The notes beneath the pieces are model-generated. The model saw only the letters and a list, made by a program, of their open reading frames with translations. It ran no database searches and was not told the origin of the DNA. 22,645 nucleotides of DNA from Planctomycetaceae bacterium (lineage in GTDB: Bacteria > Planctomycetota > Planctomycetia > Pirellulales > Pirellulaceae): positions 1 to 22,645 of the forward strand of contig NYXM01000163.1 in NCBI GenBank assembly GCA_002685655.1. The letters are read 5' to 3'. A program made the position numbers and the translations under genes. This document shows, piece by piece, positions 16,501 to 22,645 of the stretch. Positions within the stretch are counted from its first letter, which is position 1. Each line of letters begins with the position of its first letter.

Positions 16501-16914
16501 GAACATCCCCGACAGTTGCTGCTGTAGCCGGACGAGACGGTTTTGCGGGACGAAGACAAAACGCGCGAGACTGTCGTTTCGAGTGGATTGAAGTGAATTG
16601 GGTCTGGCTTGCGCCGGCAAGGGGCGTGGCTCCTGCGTTGGAGGACGGTTAACCTCCGTTAACACACGCCGAGCGATGCTCTGCACGTCGTCCGTTCCGC
16701 TGAGGAGGATGCGGTTCTGATCGCGATCCACGACGAGTTGCACAGATCGAGCCTTGGGCAACAGCGGACGCAAGATTGCCGCGACCTCATCCGCTGACTT
16801 CTGCCGACAGTCGTAGGGTGTGAAATGGATGGCACCGACCTGAGCGTGACCATGCGCAGCGACAGACATCACCAGCGCTAACACCTGCAGAATGGTAGCA
16901 CACTTGATGGGCAT
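13573..16914 (-). CDS. gspD: Type II secretion / type IV pilus secretin GspD
   Basis: A 1113-residue outer-membrane channel subunit with a signal peptide (about 1-24, cut near AHGHA-Q). Residues ~26-300 hold divergent N-domains and a proline-rich spacer (about 222-275). About five secretin N repeats follow (roughly 335-400, 405-470, 478-565, 572-650, 657-735), with motifs such as RTNAVIVYAAPRDMLEVRRI and RNNTIIVSSPAENLELL. The secretin core is about 738-1037: QVMIQVLIAEVALNDTDEFG, LSRPQIRTLDNQPAFIQVGQ, LGVTPRISPDGNVVMEID, the VPWLGDVPVLKHLF signature at 1003-1016, and LLIILTPHVIRTP. A 75-residue C-terminal extension (MSWCAADVFDLQGD onward) could dock a partner. The protein is longer than proteobacterial GspD (about 650-700 aa) because of extra N repeats. 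It is preceded by a 257-base gap with a candidate promoter and followed at 31 bases by the lipoprotein gene. Confidence 0.95.
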   Translation of the reverse strand: MPIKCATILQVLALVMSVAAHGHAQVGAIHFTPYDCRQKSADEVAAILRPLLPKARSVQLVVDRDQNRILLSGTDDVQSIARRVLTEVNRPPTQEPRPLPAQARPNSLQSTRNDSLARFVFVPQNRLVRLQQQLSGMFGDRLSLRRIGPREILLLGLSQQPPSRLEIEFDQVRSGVLIGGPTGSVNQFAVLVQALVGDQRGNGFRTQVFRVHRINHRSLQKIIKPAPPASPPPAATGYQPRHNAAPRSSRGPVSPARYLYQEENVPQNQAAPPAANQPNGVVLPAGPLRQFEGVEIESLPDLDVIILRGRDQDLDQLAEIIRQLERISQETQPEVRVYPLRHAQSEAVAEIVSQASDDLVSGRAGKVSVTPLVKPNALLLIGWGDAVTSVVQLIQQLDQPVAAQTQSAVFRLRYATASAVQETLNSFFSDRNGLGPKVQATIDTRTNAVIVYAAPRDMLEVRRIIQDLDRPDSAAVNRAHIFQIQNALAADVAQTLQQAIEAASGNTDRSAILELQTFDAEGQRILRSGTLENVQITPNPRNNTIIVSSPAENLELLAALIRQLDSPAVQAQIKVFQIVNGDASSLVDTLRSLLPSQPGATMGPQLPSAPGETSLAPLRFSVEVRSNSLIATGSEGDLRIVEALLVKLDQSNTMQRKTAVFQLKNSPAIDVANAINQFLVNRRLVEQAAPGADSPFQELEREVIVVPEPVANKLVLAATPRYFDEINDLIEKLDEQPPQVMIQVLIAEVALNDTDEFGVELGLQDSVLFDRSLLGDLLTTTSTATGSAGVIATEEIIQSATNIPGFIFNNALPLGNSGSAGALANADVVGSQGISNFAVGRANDQLGFGGLVLSASNQNLSILIRALQESRRVDILSRPQIRTLDNQPAFIQVGQRVPRIIGSTVNQNGQSNSVTLENVGLILGVTPRISPDGNVVMEIDAEKSQLGPEQDGIPVAVSIDGTVIRSPRIDTTTAQATVSAADGETIVLGGLITERTEEVHRQVPWLGDVPVLKHLFRFDGFQSRRAELLIILTPHVIRTPEDNELVRQAEMARMSWCAADVFDLQGDIGFYSDSQVEMIDRGAPETIFPDVNPSGEPSPIEQSIAVPRRILPR

Positions 16915-16993
16915 AAGGAGCTTCCGCTAAAAAACTTCGAGCTGTTGGCGCGAACGCGCCGCTGCCATCCTCGATCACAGAGAAGAGGCGGAG

Positions 16994-17023
16994 AGAGTAG
17001 TGAAATGATTGACACGTGTCAAT
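16994..17023 (-). promoter_or_regulatory. Candidate sigma70 promoter upstream of gspD, overlapped by a palindrome
   Basis: On the minus strand TTGACA (17022-17017), a perfect -35 match, is followed by a 17-base spacer and TACTCT (16999-16994), a weak -10 keeping the first T, the A and the last T. This would give an untranslated leader of about 75 bases before the gspD ATG. The -35 box is part of the palindrome at 17008-17023, a layout common for repressor-controlled promoters. It would let gspD and the lipoprotein gene be transcribed apart from the upstream secretion genes. Confidence 0.4.
17008..17023. promoter_or_regulatory. Perfect 16-bp palindrome, operator-like
   Basis: ATTGACACGTGTCAAT is identical to its reverse complement over all 16 bases and has no loop, as expected of a binding site for a dimeric regulator and not of an RNA hairpin. 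It sits in the only sizeable gap of the secretion operon. The cognate regulator is not in the window. Confidence 0.5.
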
Positions 17024-17031
17024 GCATCGCG

Positions 17032-17047
17032 TTGCCCTTCGGGGCAA
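17032..17047. other. Small hairpin with TTCG loop upstream of gspD
   Basis: TTGCCC (17032-17037), TTCG loop, GGGCAA (17042-17047): a perfect six-base-pair stem closed by C(TTCG)G on the plus strand. On the transcribed minus strand the loop reads CGAA and no U-run follows. It is thus not a standard intrinsic terminator, though it could attenuate or protect transcript ends between the upstream genes and gspD. Confidence 0.4.
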
Positions 17048-17171
17048 TACTTGTGTTTAGCGGCGTAAGCTTCCAGCTTGCGATTCATGGACGCGAAACC
17101 CAAGGCAAGCAGGATGCTTACCCCGCTTTCTAGCCCGGACTAAGCGCAGGGAGCGAACCAAGCTGGTCGAC

Positions 17172-18110
17172 CTACCGCACCACAGTCGTGCTAGCTTCGC
17201 TGGCTGACGTCGACGCGGCTAGCGTCTCGTGGATGGTCCTTCCCAATGAAAGTCGTAGCACGTCGCCGTCGACTTCAATCAAGACCAGCTGTGGTTGGAT
17301 GTCGATCACTTCCACATGGTGCGATGTGATCCCTAATGACTCGCCGCGATGCACGACGTACGTTTGGGCGTTGCTTCCGGCGGAAAACCAGGCTCCGGGG
17401 GTACCACTGCGGTCGAACGTGATGGCCGTCAGCATGACGTCGCGCAGCGCACTGACGCCTTCCTGCGAGAAGAGATTCCGGCGGACAATGGTCTCGTACG
17501 ATTCCAAGTTATCGAAGGCGAGCCGATTTGCCACGGCAGTCGAAAGCTCGCCTTCGCGCTCGCAGCGAGTCAGCCCCAATGCTTCAATCCCCATGGTCAC
17601 GTCCAGTTGCTTTCCGCCTGCGATAGGATTGAGTGCCATCGTTCGTATCTTGTGCAAGTGGCCACCCTGGTAGAACTCGTACAGCAGCCGTGTCACTTGC
17701 CGCAGCGTGCCACGTCCTCGTAGCGAGAACAAATAACGTTTGAAAACCTCTTTTGGCTTGCGCGTGTTGCGATCCTTGATCGACACGGTAACGGGTGTTC
17801 CAGCATCGACGCTCCCTTGCTGCAAGTCGACCTTTTCCACCAGAGTCAGCAACCAGTCTTGATAATGGGCACGAGCGAGCTCTTCGTCATAGGGGAGCGA
17901 GTATTGTTCCAACGCCAGCAGTTCGTCGGCCGCCGCGGCCGACCTGAAAATAGTGTCTTCGGCTTCTTTGATCTGTTGATCGAGTTTGCTCGCTTCGCGC
18001 TCGCGCTTCTGTGCCGGCTCTTCGACCAGGCGACGGTAGCCTTGATCGCCAAACACGCCGACGCCCACCACGGCCAGCGCCGCTAAGAGGAATTTGGTGC
18101 GCGTGTTCAT
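17172..18110 (-). CDS. Inner-membrane protein joining a GspM/PilO-like part and a GspC/PilP-like domain
   Basis: A 312-residue protein with one N-terminal membrane helix (about 6-20, FLLAALAVVGVGVFG), a coiled-coil segment (about 30-70) and a PilO/GspM-like periplasmic region (about 70-185; LVEKVDLQQGSVDAG, LRQVTRLLYEFYQGGHLHKI). After a linker, RRNLFS at 210-215 matches the asparagine-leucine/proline-phenylalanine motif that opens the homology region of GspC and PilP. The stretch QTYVVHRGESLGITSHHVEV and LVLIEVDGDVLRLSLG (about 249-290) fits the rest of that small beta domain, which in other systems contacts the secretin's N-terminus. It is therefore a likely bridge between platform and channel. 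The ATGA overlap with the upstream gspL-like gene (18107-18110) indicates coupling. Domain names are from pattern recognition. Confidence 0.75.
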   Translation of the reverse strand: MNTRTKFLLAALAVVGVGVFGDQGYRRLVEEPAQKREREASKLDQQIKEAEDTIFRSAAAADELLALEQYSLPYDEELARAHYQDWLLTLVEKVDLQQGSVDAGTPVTVSIKDRNTRKPKEVFKRYLFSLRGRGTLRQVTRLLYEFYQGGHLHKIRTMALNPIAGGKQLDVTMGIEALGLTRCEREGELSTAVANRLAFDNLESYETIVRRNLFSQEGVSALRDVMLTAITFDRSGTPGAWFSAGSNAQTYVVHRGESLGITSHHVEVIDIQPQLVLIEVDGDVLRLSLGRTIHETLAASTSASEASTTVVR

Positions 18111-19717
18111 TTGGGCGAACCTCCTTCCTTGGCATCGGACTGTGCAGCGGGCGAAGATTCCGAAATTGCCAGACTTTGGTCTTCCTCGCTTCGATCCGAA
18201 GTCTCGCGAATTCCGCTACCTTCAGCGATTTCATCCGGTAAGGGTAAGTCGGGAGGATCCCCCGGCCTGAACGTAATGCGCGTCTCGAACGTCCAAGGTA
18301 ACCTGGCCCTTTCGTCCGACTCCGTGACACGTTTGCTGCTAACAGAATGAAAATCGTCTCGGACCGCGTCTTCTAGATTCGCGACGATCTCCGGCTGACT
18401 CACTTGGACGGCCAAGTCAATCACTCCGTTTCCTTGGGAGTCCGTTGACATACTCATGCGCCGAATCAGGGCCTCTTCGCCGCTGGGCAAACGATTGGAC
18501 AACTCATGCAGCTTGTCGAGCCAGGCGATGTCGTCGCTCCGCCAAGCGTTGGTGGCATCCGCGACCTCCTGCAGCCCTTGCGCTTTACCGGCGCGTTTCG
18601 CCAAGTTCTTGAGTTTCTCCTTCTGTTGATTGATCGAGTCGAGCTGATCGGCTTTGTGCTGCGAGGAGACATAACCCATCCCCAGGAAGATTGCCGCAGC
18701 GATGGCACTCCAGAACGCGACGCGCCGCCAGGGACCGGCCTTTCGCGGAGGCCGCCGCGGGTCGAGCAGATCCAGGTCAAGGCCATCGCCGCTCCACGCG
18801 CAAGCCATTCCTATTAGATTCGCATAGTGTGCCGGGGTCTCAATGTTCGCTGCAGACTCGACATGCGTGAGTGGGTTGACCACGGACGTCGAAACAGAGA
18901 GTTGCTCGGCGAGCAACTGAGCGAGTTTCTCATGCCTATCGACGTCGCCGATCAAGTAGAGACGCGTTGACTCGTCATCACCGCGGTGCACTAGTGCCAA
19001 GGTGCGACGAATCTCAGCACTGAGGCGTTCCGCACGTACACGGTCTTCTTCCGACGAACAGGGAATCGAACGAAACAAGAGTGGACGGCCGTTCTCTGTC
19101 ACGGCAAGATCGATATCGGCGTCGCCAATCGCCACGGTGACTGCCGTTGACGCTGGGCGCTGGACCACTCGCTGAAGCAGCTTGACGGCCCCCAACCCAC
19201 AGAAAGTAATGGCAAGCAAATTCAAGCCAATGGCTTTGAAACGGTGCTTGAAATCACTGCTCCGCTGATCGCACAGTGAGAAAGTGAGCACTTCGTTTCC
19301 CGTGGCATCGTGATGTGTAACGAGGAAGTCGCTGACCTGTGTGCCCCCGGTATCGTCGAGCTCTGCCGCCACGGCGCTATCGACCAATTCCGGCAACTCG
19401 TCGTTCGTGGCAGGCGGCAACTGATGCGACGAGACTTCCAATTCGGCTCGCGGCAACAACAACACGGCTTGGCGACAACGAATGTCTTGCGCTGCAAGTT
19501 GCTCTTGCAATTGCTCCACTAACGGCTGACTCTCATCAGCCTCCCAACAACCCACCGCCTTAATCTGCGGAGTCGGCGACGCACGTTCAACGAGTAGATA
19601 TCGGCAGACGGGCCGCGTCCATTGGACGAATAAACAAGTTCTAGGTTGATTCAGTTTGTTTAACATTGCTGGTTCGCTTGTTGCGATTCGCTTGTTGAAC
19701 CCGTAACGCGAGGTCAT
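18107..19717 (-). CDS. GspL-like protein (PilM-type actin fold fused to PilN-type domain)
   Basis: A 536-residue protein. Residues ~25-310 form a PilM/GspL cytoplasmic actin-like domain (CRQAVLLLPRAELEVSSHQL, VTVAIGDADIDLAVTENGRP, TRLYLIGDVDRHEKLAQLLA, ANLIGMACAWSGDGLDLDLL). One membrane helix follows (about 331-350, RRVAFWSAIAAAIFLGMGYV), then a short coiled coil and a PilN-like periplasmic domain (about 395-485) with IDLAVQVSQPEIVANLEDAV. The C-terminus is acidic and disordered. It should link the assembly ATPase in the cytoplasm to periplasmic partners; the ATPase gene is not in the window. The ATG at 19717 has GGTGAG a few bases upstream; an alternative ATG at 19666 (MLNKLNQPRT) has no ribosome binding site. 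It lies 15 bases after the gspK-like gene and overlaps the next gene by ATGA. Confidence 0.8.
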   Translation of the reverse strand: MTSRYGFNKRIATSEPAMLNKLNQPRTCLFVQWTRPVCRYLLVERASPTPQIKAVGCWEADESQPLVEQLQEQLAAQDIRCRQAVLLLPRAELEVSSHQLPPATNDELPELVDSAVAAELDDTGGTQVSDFLVTHHDATGNEVLTFSLCDQRSSDFKHRFKAIGLNLLAITFCGLGAVKLLQRVVQRPASTAVTVAIGDADIDLAVTENGRPLLFRSIPCSSEEDRVRAERLSAEIRRTLALVHRGDDESTRLYLIGDVDRHEKLAQLLAEQLSVSTSVVNPLTHVESAANIETPAHYANLIGMACAWSGDGLDLDLLDPRRPPRKAGPWRRVAFWSAIAAAIFLGMGYVSSQHKADQLDSINQQKEKLKNLAKRAGKAQGLQEVADATNAWRSDDIAWLDKLHELSNRLPSGEEALIRRMSMSTDSQGNGVIDLAVQVSQPEIVANLEDAVRDDFHSVSSKRVTESDERARLPWTFETRITFRPGDPPDLPLPDEIAEGSGIRETSDRSEEDQSLAISESSPAAQSDAKEGGSPK

Positions 19718-19733
19718 CCAATCTCACCCGCGG

Positions 19734-21218
19734 CTAGGGGCTAAATGAAATCTCGTATGGTTGTAATTGCTTCCCGTTCATTAGTTCACGAAAAAAGACT
19801 TGTCGAGCGGTCTGGACGGTCGCGTCGATGACCGCCTCACAGCGATACACCGGAGCGTGCTGGCCCGTGCTTCCCAAAAACTCGCCGTAAAAGACATCGC
19901 CTCCCGCGTTGACATTGGGCAGCAGTTTCCGCATCGTAGCGAGGTCCACAAGGTCTTCTGTGAGCAGCCAAACTGGGTGATCTCGACCAGCATTGTTCTC
20001 GCCCGCCATTGAACGTGCTGCAAGGACGCGCTCTGCCAGGCTCTCGTCAATGCCGGGGACGGCCAGCAATACCTCGCGAGGTGCAAGGTTGATGTTCACT
20101 CGCCCCTCGAACCTCGTGTCCGATGTGACGGTGACTTGATCTAGAAACTCTGGAAGCTGACTCTGCATCATCGGCGGCTCGCTGGAGAAAGGACTGGCGA
20201 CGCTAACCGTTTTTCCATTCCATGGGACGGACACGGTGACATCGATCAGGTCCAGCGGGCTTTCCATGCGGTGAGCTGCCGGCAACGTGAAATCGAGCGT
20301 GACCTGGTCGGGCGTTGTCGCCTGATCGGAAGATCCGCCAAGGCCGTACTGCCGATAGAGCACGATGAAGTTTGCCCAGGAAATCGGCATCCGCTCGACC
20401 AACTGTTGGTGCAACGAATCGAGCTGTGGATGGTTGAGAAATACCCGCGGCAAGCCGTCACGAGACTCGTTGCGTTCGCCACTATAAACAGTCAGGTAGT
20501 CCCTCCACGCATACGGCCCTTCTTCAGTAAGCAGGTCGGGTTCGTTCGCCAAATCGGTCGTTACACCAAAGAGGCGGGCCTCATCGACGCCCCGCACCAG
20601 CAACAGCTCTTCCATATCAACAGGTCTTCCGTTCCGTGGTTTCACAGGAATGCGATGCCCCGCATAAGTATCGAACTCGGCACCCTCGAATCGTGGCTGC
20701 GAATCGGTATCGACCCAATCAAGAATCGCGTCGGCTACGTCTGGCGTCATGCCGGGCAAACGCAAAAGAGCCTGCCTGCCAGATTCTGGCTGCAACTCAT
20801 CCCACTCGACAAGTTTGCCCAGATGTAACTTCGCAGACTCGTCCACAGCACCGAATCGAACTGAGACGTCTTGCTGAGGCGCTGAATCTGGCGCAGCTAC
20901 AATGAAGCGTGGAACATCTTCGTCTGCCGCAGCCACCGTGTCATCCAACGGCACGCCATTGAATAAGTCTGGATTGTTCGTGACGCCACCAAGTTCTCGA
21001 CGCTGCACCCGCGGCATTTCGAGCACGGCCGAGAGCAACTCGATCGCCGAAAATGCGGACTGCTGCGCAGTCAAATGGTCGCCGCTGGCCCCAGCTGCGA
21101 CATTTTCCGTCTGCATTGACAACAAGAAACCAAAAGCCGCGACACTCATTAGGAGCACGAGCACTAACACGACGATCAAGACGACACCGTTGCGCCTGCA
21201 CTTTGCGAATCTCGTCAT
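19734..21218 (-). CDS. gspK: Minor pseudopilin GspK
   Basis: A 494-residue protein. It has a short basic leader MTRFAKCRRNG, then the hydrophobic helix VVLIVVLVLVLLMSVAAFGF; prepilin peptidase would cut after Gly11. The +5 glutamate is absent, as is usual for GspK. The GspK signature DAILDWVDTDSQPR (about 164-177) followed by GAEFDTY, and DMEELLLVRGVD (about 201-212), match family motifs, and a later VNINLAPREVLLAVPGI is the second helix-hairpin element. GspK caps the pseudopilus tip together with GspI and GspJ, both encoded immediately upstream. It is longer than the proteobacterial protein (about 320 aa). The ATG overlaps the stop of the gspJ-like gene (21215-21218). Confidence 0.88.
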   Translation of the reverse strand: MTRFAKCRRNGVVLIVVLVLVLLMSVAAFGFLLSMQTENVAAGASGDHLTAQQSAFSAIELLSAVLEMPRVQRRELGGVTNNPDLFNGVPLDDTVAAADEDVPRFIVAAPDSAPQQDVSVRFGAVDESAKLHLGKLVEWDELQPESGRQALLRLPGMTPDVADAILDWVDTDSQPRFEGAEFDTYAGHRIPVKPRNGRPVDMEELLLVRGVDEARLFGVTTDLANEPDLLTEEGPYAWRDYLTVYSGERNESRDGLPRVFLNHPQLDSLHQQLVERMPISWANFIVLYRQYGLGGSSDQATTPDQVTLDFTLPAAHRMESPLDLIDVTVSVPWNGKTVSVASPFSSEPPMMQSQLPEFLDQVTVTSDTRFEGRVNINLAPREVLLAVPGIDESLAERVLAARSMAGENNAGRDHPVWLLTEDLVDLATMRKLLPNVNAGGDVFYGEFLGSTGQHAPVYRCEAVIDATVQTARQVFFRELMNGKQLQPYEISFSP

Positions 21219-22276
21219 GGCATCATCACCTCCTCGTTTGCGCGAAGAGGCTTTGTCGTGTCAACGGCGATTACAAAGCGGTACTCCTGTTCGGCTTCAT
21301 CGGCAATGTCGTTGTCGGCAACCCGAGACATCTCGACGACACGTGAAGTGTCTTCGAGGAACTGTTGGTCTGCATGGTTGCCTGCCGTGAGTTGTCGCTC
21401 GTCTGTTTGCTGCTCCTCCAGTTGCTGCTCCTCCGCTTGCACGTCAAAGGCGATCTCAACCGCAGCTGGCAAGCGGCCCGTCTGCCTGCTATCCCAGTGA
21501 CTTAACCAGACAGTTCCATCGAAGTAGCGAAACTGCAGGGTGACAATTTCCGGCACCGCGTCCTCATGTATCATCTGTTGCTGCAGACGTTGTGGATCCA
21601 TGTCGGCCCCGCGACCACTCTCGGATGATCGACTCGGGGCGGTGCCATTTTCGTTAGACCGAGCGGTGTCTTCATCAGTGTTCGGCAGGAACCAGGGAGT
21701 CACTCGGCGGACTAGCCCCGCTGCTTGACCTTCATCTCCAACGTCAGCGAAACGCTGCTGGACATCGTCTTTGGCTGGGAATTCGTCACCTGGTGGCAGG
21801 AGTTCAGGGCGAGGTTTCCAAATATACTCCACCACATCGCACAGATCCGGCGGGGGGACCTCTTCAACAGCGGTCCTTTCGACCGAGCCGTGCGCCGCAC
21901 GTCTACGCGGTGCTCGCACCACCAACCGAAATCGTGTGTCACTTCCCAGGAGTTGCGCGCCCGGGGGCAACGAAATCAAATCGGTACCATCGCCGGCAAA
22001 TGCTGTTGAGGCTCCGTCGTTCAGCGTTTGCGAAACCGCCGGAAAGCCATCCCTCGTTGACATCCAGGAGCTTCTGGCGTGGTGCAGGTCCGAGTGCAAC
22101 TGACGCATCAAAGAACGCACGATTTGCAGTTCCGTCGCTTGCCTGACACCCTTGTCGTTTAGCTTCGAATAGATGCTGAACAAGGACCACACAAGCAACA
22201 TTAACGTCGCAGCCAGGCTGGACGCAATAATCACTTCCAAGAGCGTGAAACCATTTCTGTTGCGTCGATCGTTCAT
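21215..22276 (-). CDS. gspJ: Minor pseudopilin GspJ-like protein
   Basis: I start at the ATG at 22276 (353 aa), which puts the type III signal MNDRRNRNG-FTLLEVIIAS at the N-terminus: cleavage after Gly9, methylated Phe10 and Glu14 at +5. The frame is open to 22351 but the extra 25 residues overlap the upstream gene. The N-terminal helix continues to about residue 40. Then come QIVRSLMRQLHSDLHHARSS, typical of GspJ, and a beta-rich body containing VVEYIWKP and IVTLQFRYFDGTVWLSHWDS. It is longer than usual GspJ (about 200 aa) because of a polar insertion (~165-245) and a Glu/Gln-rich repeat near the end (AEEQQLEEQQTDERQL). Both its stop (with gspK) and its start (with the gspI-like gene) lie in ATGA overlaps. 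It is a tip component of the pseudopilus. Confidence 0.85.
   Translation of the reverse strand: MNDRRNRNGFTLLEVIIASSLAATLMLLVWSLFSIYSKLNDKGVRQATELQIVRSLMRQLHSDLHHARSSWMSTRDGFPAVSQTLNDGASTAFAGDGTDLISLPPGAQLLGSDTRFRLVVRAPRRRAAHGSVERTAVEEVPPPDLCDVVEYIWKPRPELLPPGDEFPAKDDVQQRFADVGDEGQAAGLVRRVTPWFLPNTDEDTARSNENGTAPSRSSESGRGADMDPQRLQQQMIHEDAVPEIVTLQFRYFDGTVWLSHWDSRQTGRLPAAVEIAFDVQAEEQQLEEQQTDERQLTAGNHADQQFLEDTSRVVEMSRVADNDIADEAEQEYRFVIAVDTTKPLRANEEVMMP
21408..21435. repeat. Short tandem repeat in the gspJ-like gene
   Basis: TTGCTGCTCCTCC occurs at 21408-21420 and again at 21423-21435, a 15-base period. It encodes the repeated EEQQ units of the Glu/Gln-rich segment in the GspJ-like protein. The period keeps the reading frame, so copy-number change would only lengthen the linker. 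Confidence 0.6.
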
Positions 22277-22645
22277 GGCAAAGTGGGAGACATGATCGAG
22301 TGGGAACTGCGATCTAGTGTGGAGTTGCTGTGAGTCTCGTAACGTGTCCAACGAACCAGCTCAAAGACGTTGCGATCAGAGACGGTGCCGCGGTTCTCCA
22401 ACTGGTCAATTGCATCGACATGTTTCACCGAAACATGCAGGCGCACGAGTCCCTCGATATCGGTCGGCGTCCAGTCGACCGAATAGGTCCAATCACCGTA
22501 ACCGGCCAGTAGCTCGTCCTCGACGCGTTGAAGCTGCGACGGATCGGCGAGCAGCTCATCCAACGTTGATTGACATAGCATCTGGGCGAAGACGCGTTCC
22601 TCCGCCCTTTTCGCGTGCCGCTCGCCCGTGGCGAATAGGCTCAGC
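22273..22645 (-). CDS. gspI: GspI-like minor pseudopilin (5' part beyond the window)
   Basis: The coding frame is open to the right edge, so the start lies outside; 123 C-terminal residues are visible. They begin LSLFATGERHAKRAEERVFA, a continuation of a pilin alpha helix, then QMLCQSTLDELLADPSQLQR. Next is a strand-rich part, GYGDWTYSVDWTPTDIEGLV followed by RLHVSVKHVDA, which resembles the GspI pattern of W-x-(Y/W)-x-V-x-x-x-P followed by L-x-x-V-x-V-x-V. The N-terminal prepilin signal would be upstream of the window. It is assigned as GspI mainly because the next genes are GspJ- and GspK-like in the canonical I-J-K order. The stop overlaps the gspJ start by ATGA (22273-22276). Confidence 0.7.
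   Translation of the reverse strand, partial: LSLFATGERHAKRAEERVFAQMLCQSTLDELLADPSQLQRVEDELLAGYGDWTYSVDWTPTDIEGLVRLHVSVKHVDAIDQLENRGTVSDRNVFELVRWTRYETHSNSTLDRSSHSIMSPTLP

Noticed and set aside
1..22645. tRNA, rRNA, CRISPR arrays, complete insertion sequences, known defence systems
   Set aside because: I scanned for these and saw no repeat-spacer pattern, RNA gene or intact transposase; the only mobile trace is the small element at 11759-11907.

Overview
The window looks like chromosomal DNA of a planctomycete, probably of the Pirellulales type. This rests on gene content, not on any marker gene: a paired PSCyt1/DUF1549/DUF1553 cytochrome-like protein and DUF1501 protein, a DUF1080 protein, a secreted sialidase, a BON-domain protein with FVGS motifs, and a type II secretion-like locus with fused subunits. 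The DNA is moderately GC-rich and many genes start without a clear Shine-Dalgarno site. No rRNA, tRNA, CRISPR array or intact transposase gene was recognised.

Left part (1-11715), accessory and surface/glycan related. The first 375 bases hold what looks like a decayed C-terminus of a membrane acyltransferase. A minus-strand gene (383-2866) encodes an unusual protein joining a PhnD-like periplasmic binding domain to a patatin phospholipase with embedded membrane helices; its last 40 or so codons appear frameshifted. Just upstream of it, 2896-3075 on the plus strand preserves a degraded C-terminal piece of a VWA/DUF3520 protein. Then come a secreted DUF1080 protein (minus), a nine-repeat TPR protein and a secreted sialidase (plus, 52 bp apart), and convergent to these a translationally coupled DUF1549/DUF1553 plus DUF1501 pair (minus).

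Middle (11716-12775). The 400 bp upstream of the cytochrome-like gene contain a 145-bp element flanked by TA, with 12-bp terminal inverted repeats and a fragment resembling the C-terminal tail of an IS630-type transposase. It is followed by a secreted BON-domain protein with a strong ribosome binding site and a GTG start.

Right part (12516-22645), a minus-strand type II secretion / type IV pilus-like operon cut by the window edge. In transcription order it has a GspI-like pseudopilin (partial), GspJ-like, GspK-like, a GspL-like PilM-PilN fusion, an inner-membrane protein that joins a GspM/PilO-like part to a GspC/PilP-like part, the secretin GspD, and a lipoprotein. Most junctions are ATGA overlaps. 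The one large gap, before gspD, holds a perfect 16-bp palindrome overlapping a consensus -35 box. The set should assemble a pseudopilus tip, an inner-membrane platform linker and an outer-membrane channel. The lipoprotein's tail runs 260 bp antisense into the BON gene.

The most noteworthy items are the PhnD-patatin fusion and its frameshift, the IS630-derived miniature element, the condensed secretion operon with its own lipoprotein, and the operator-like palindrome upstream of the secretin gene.
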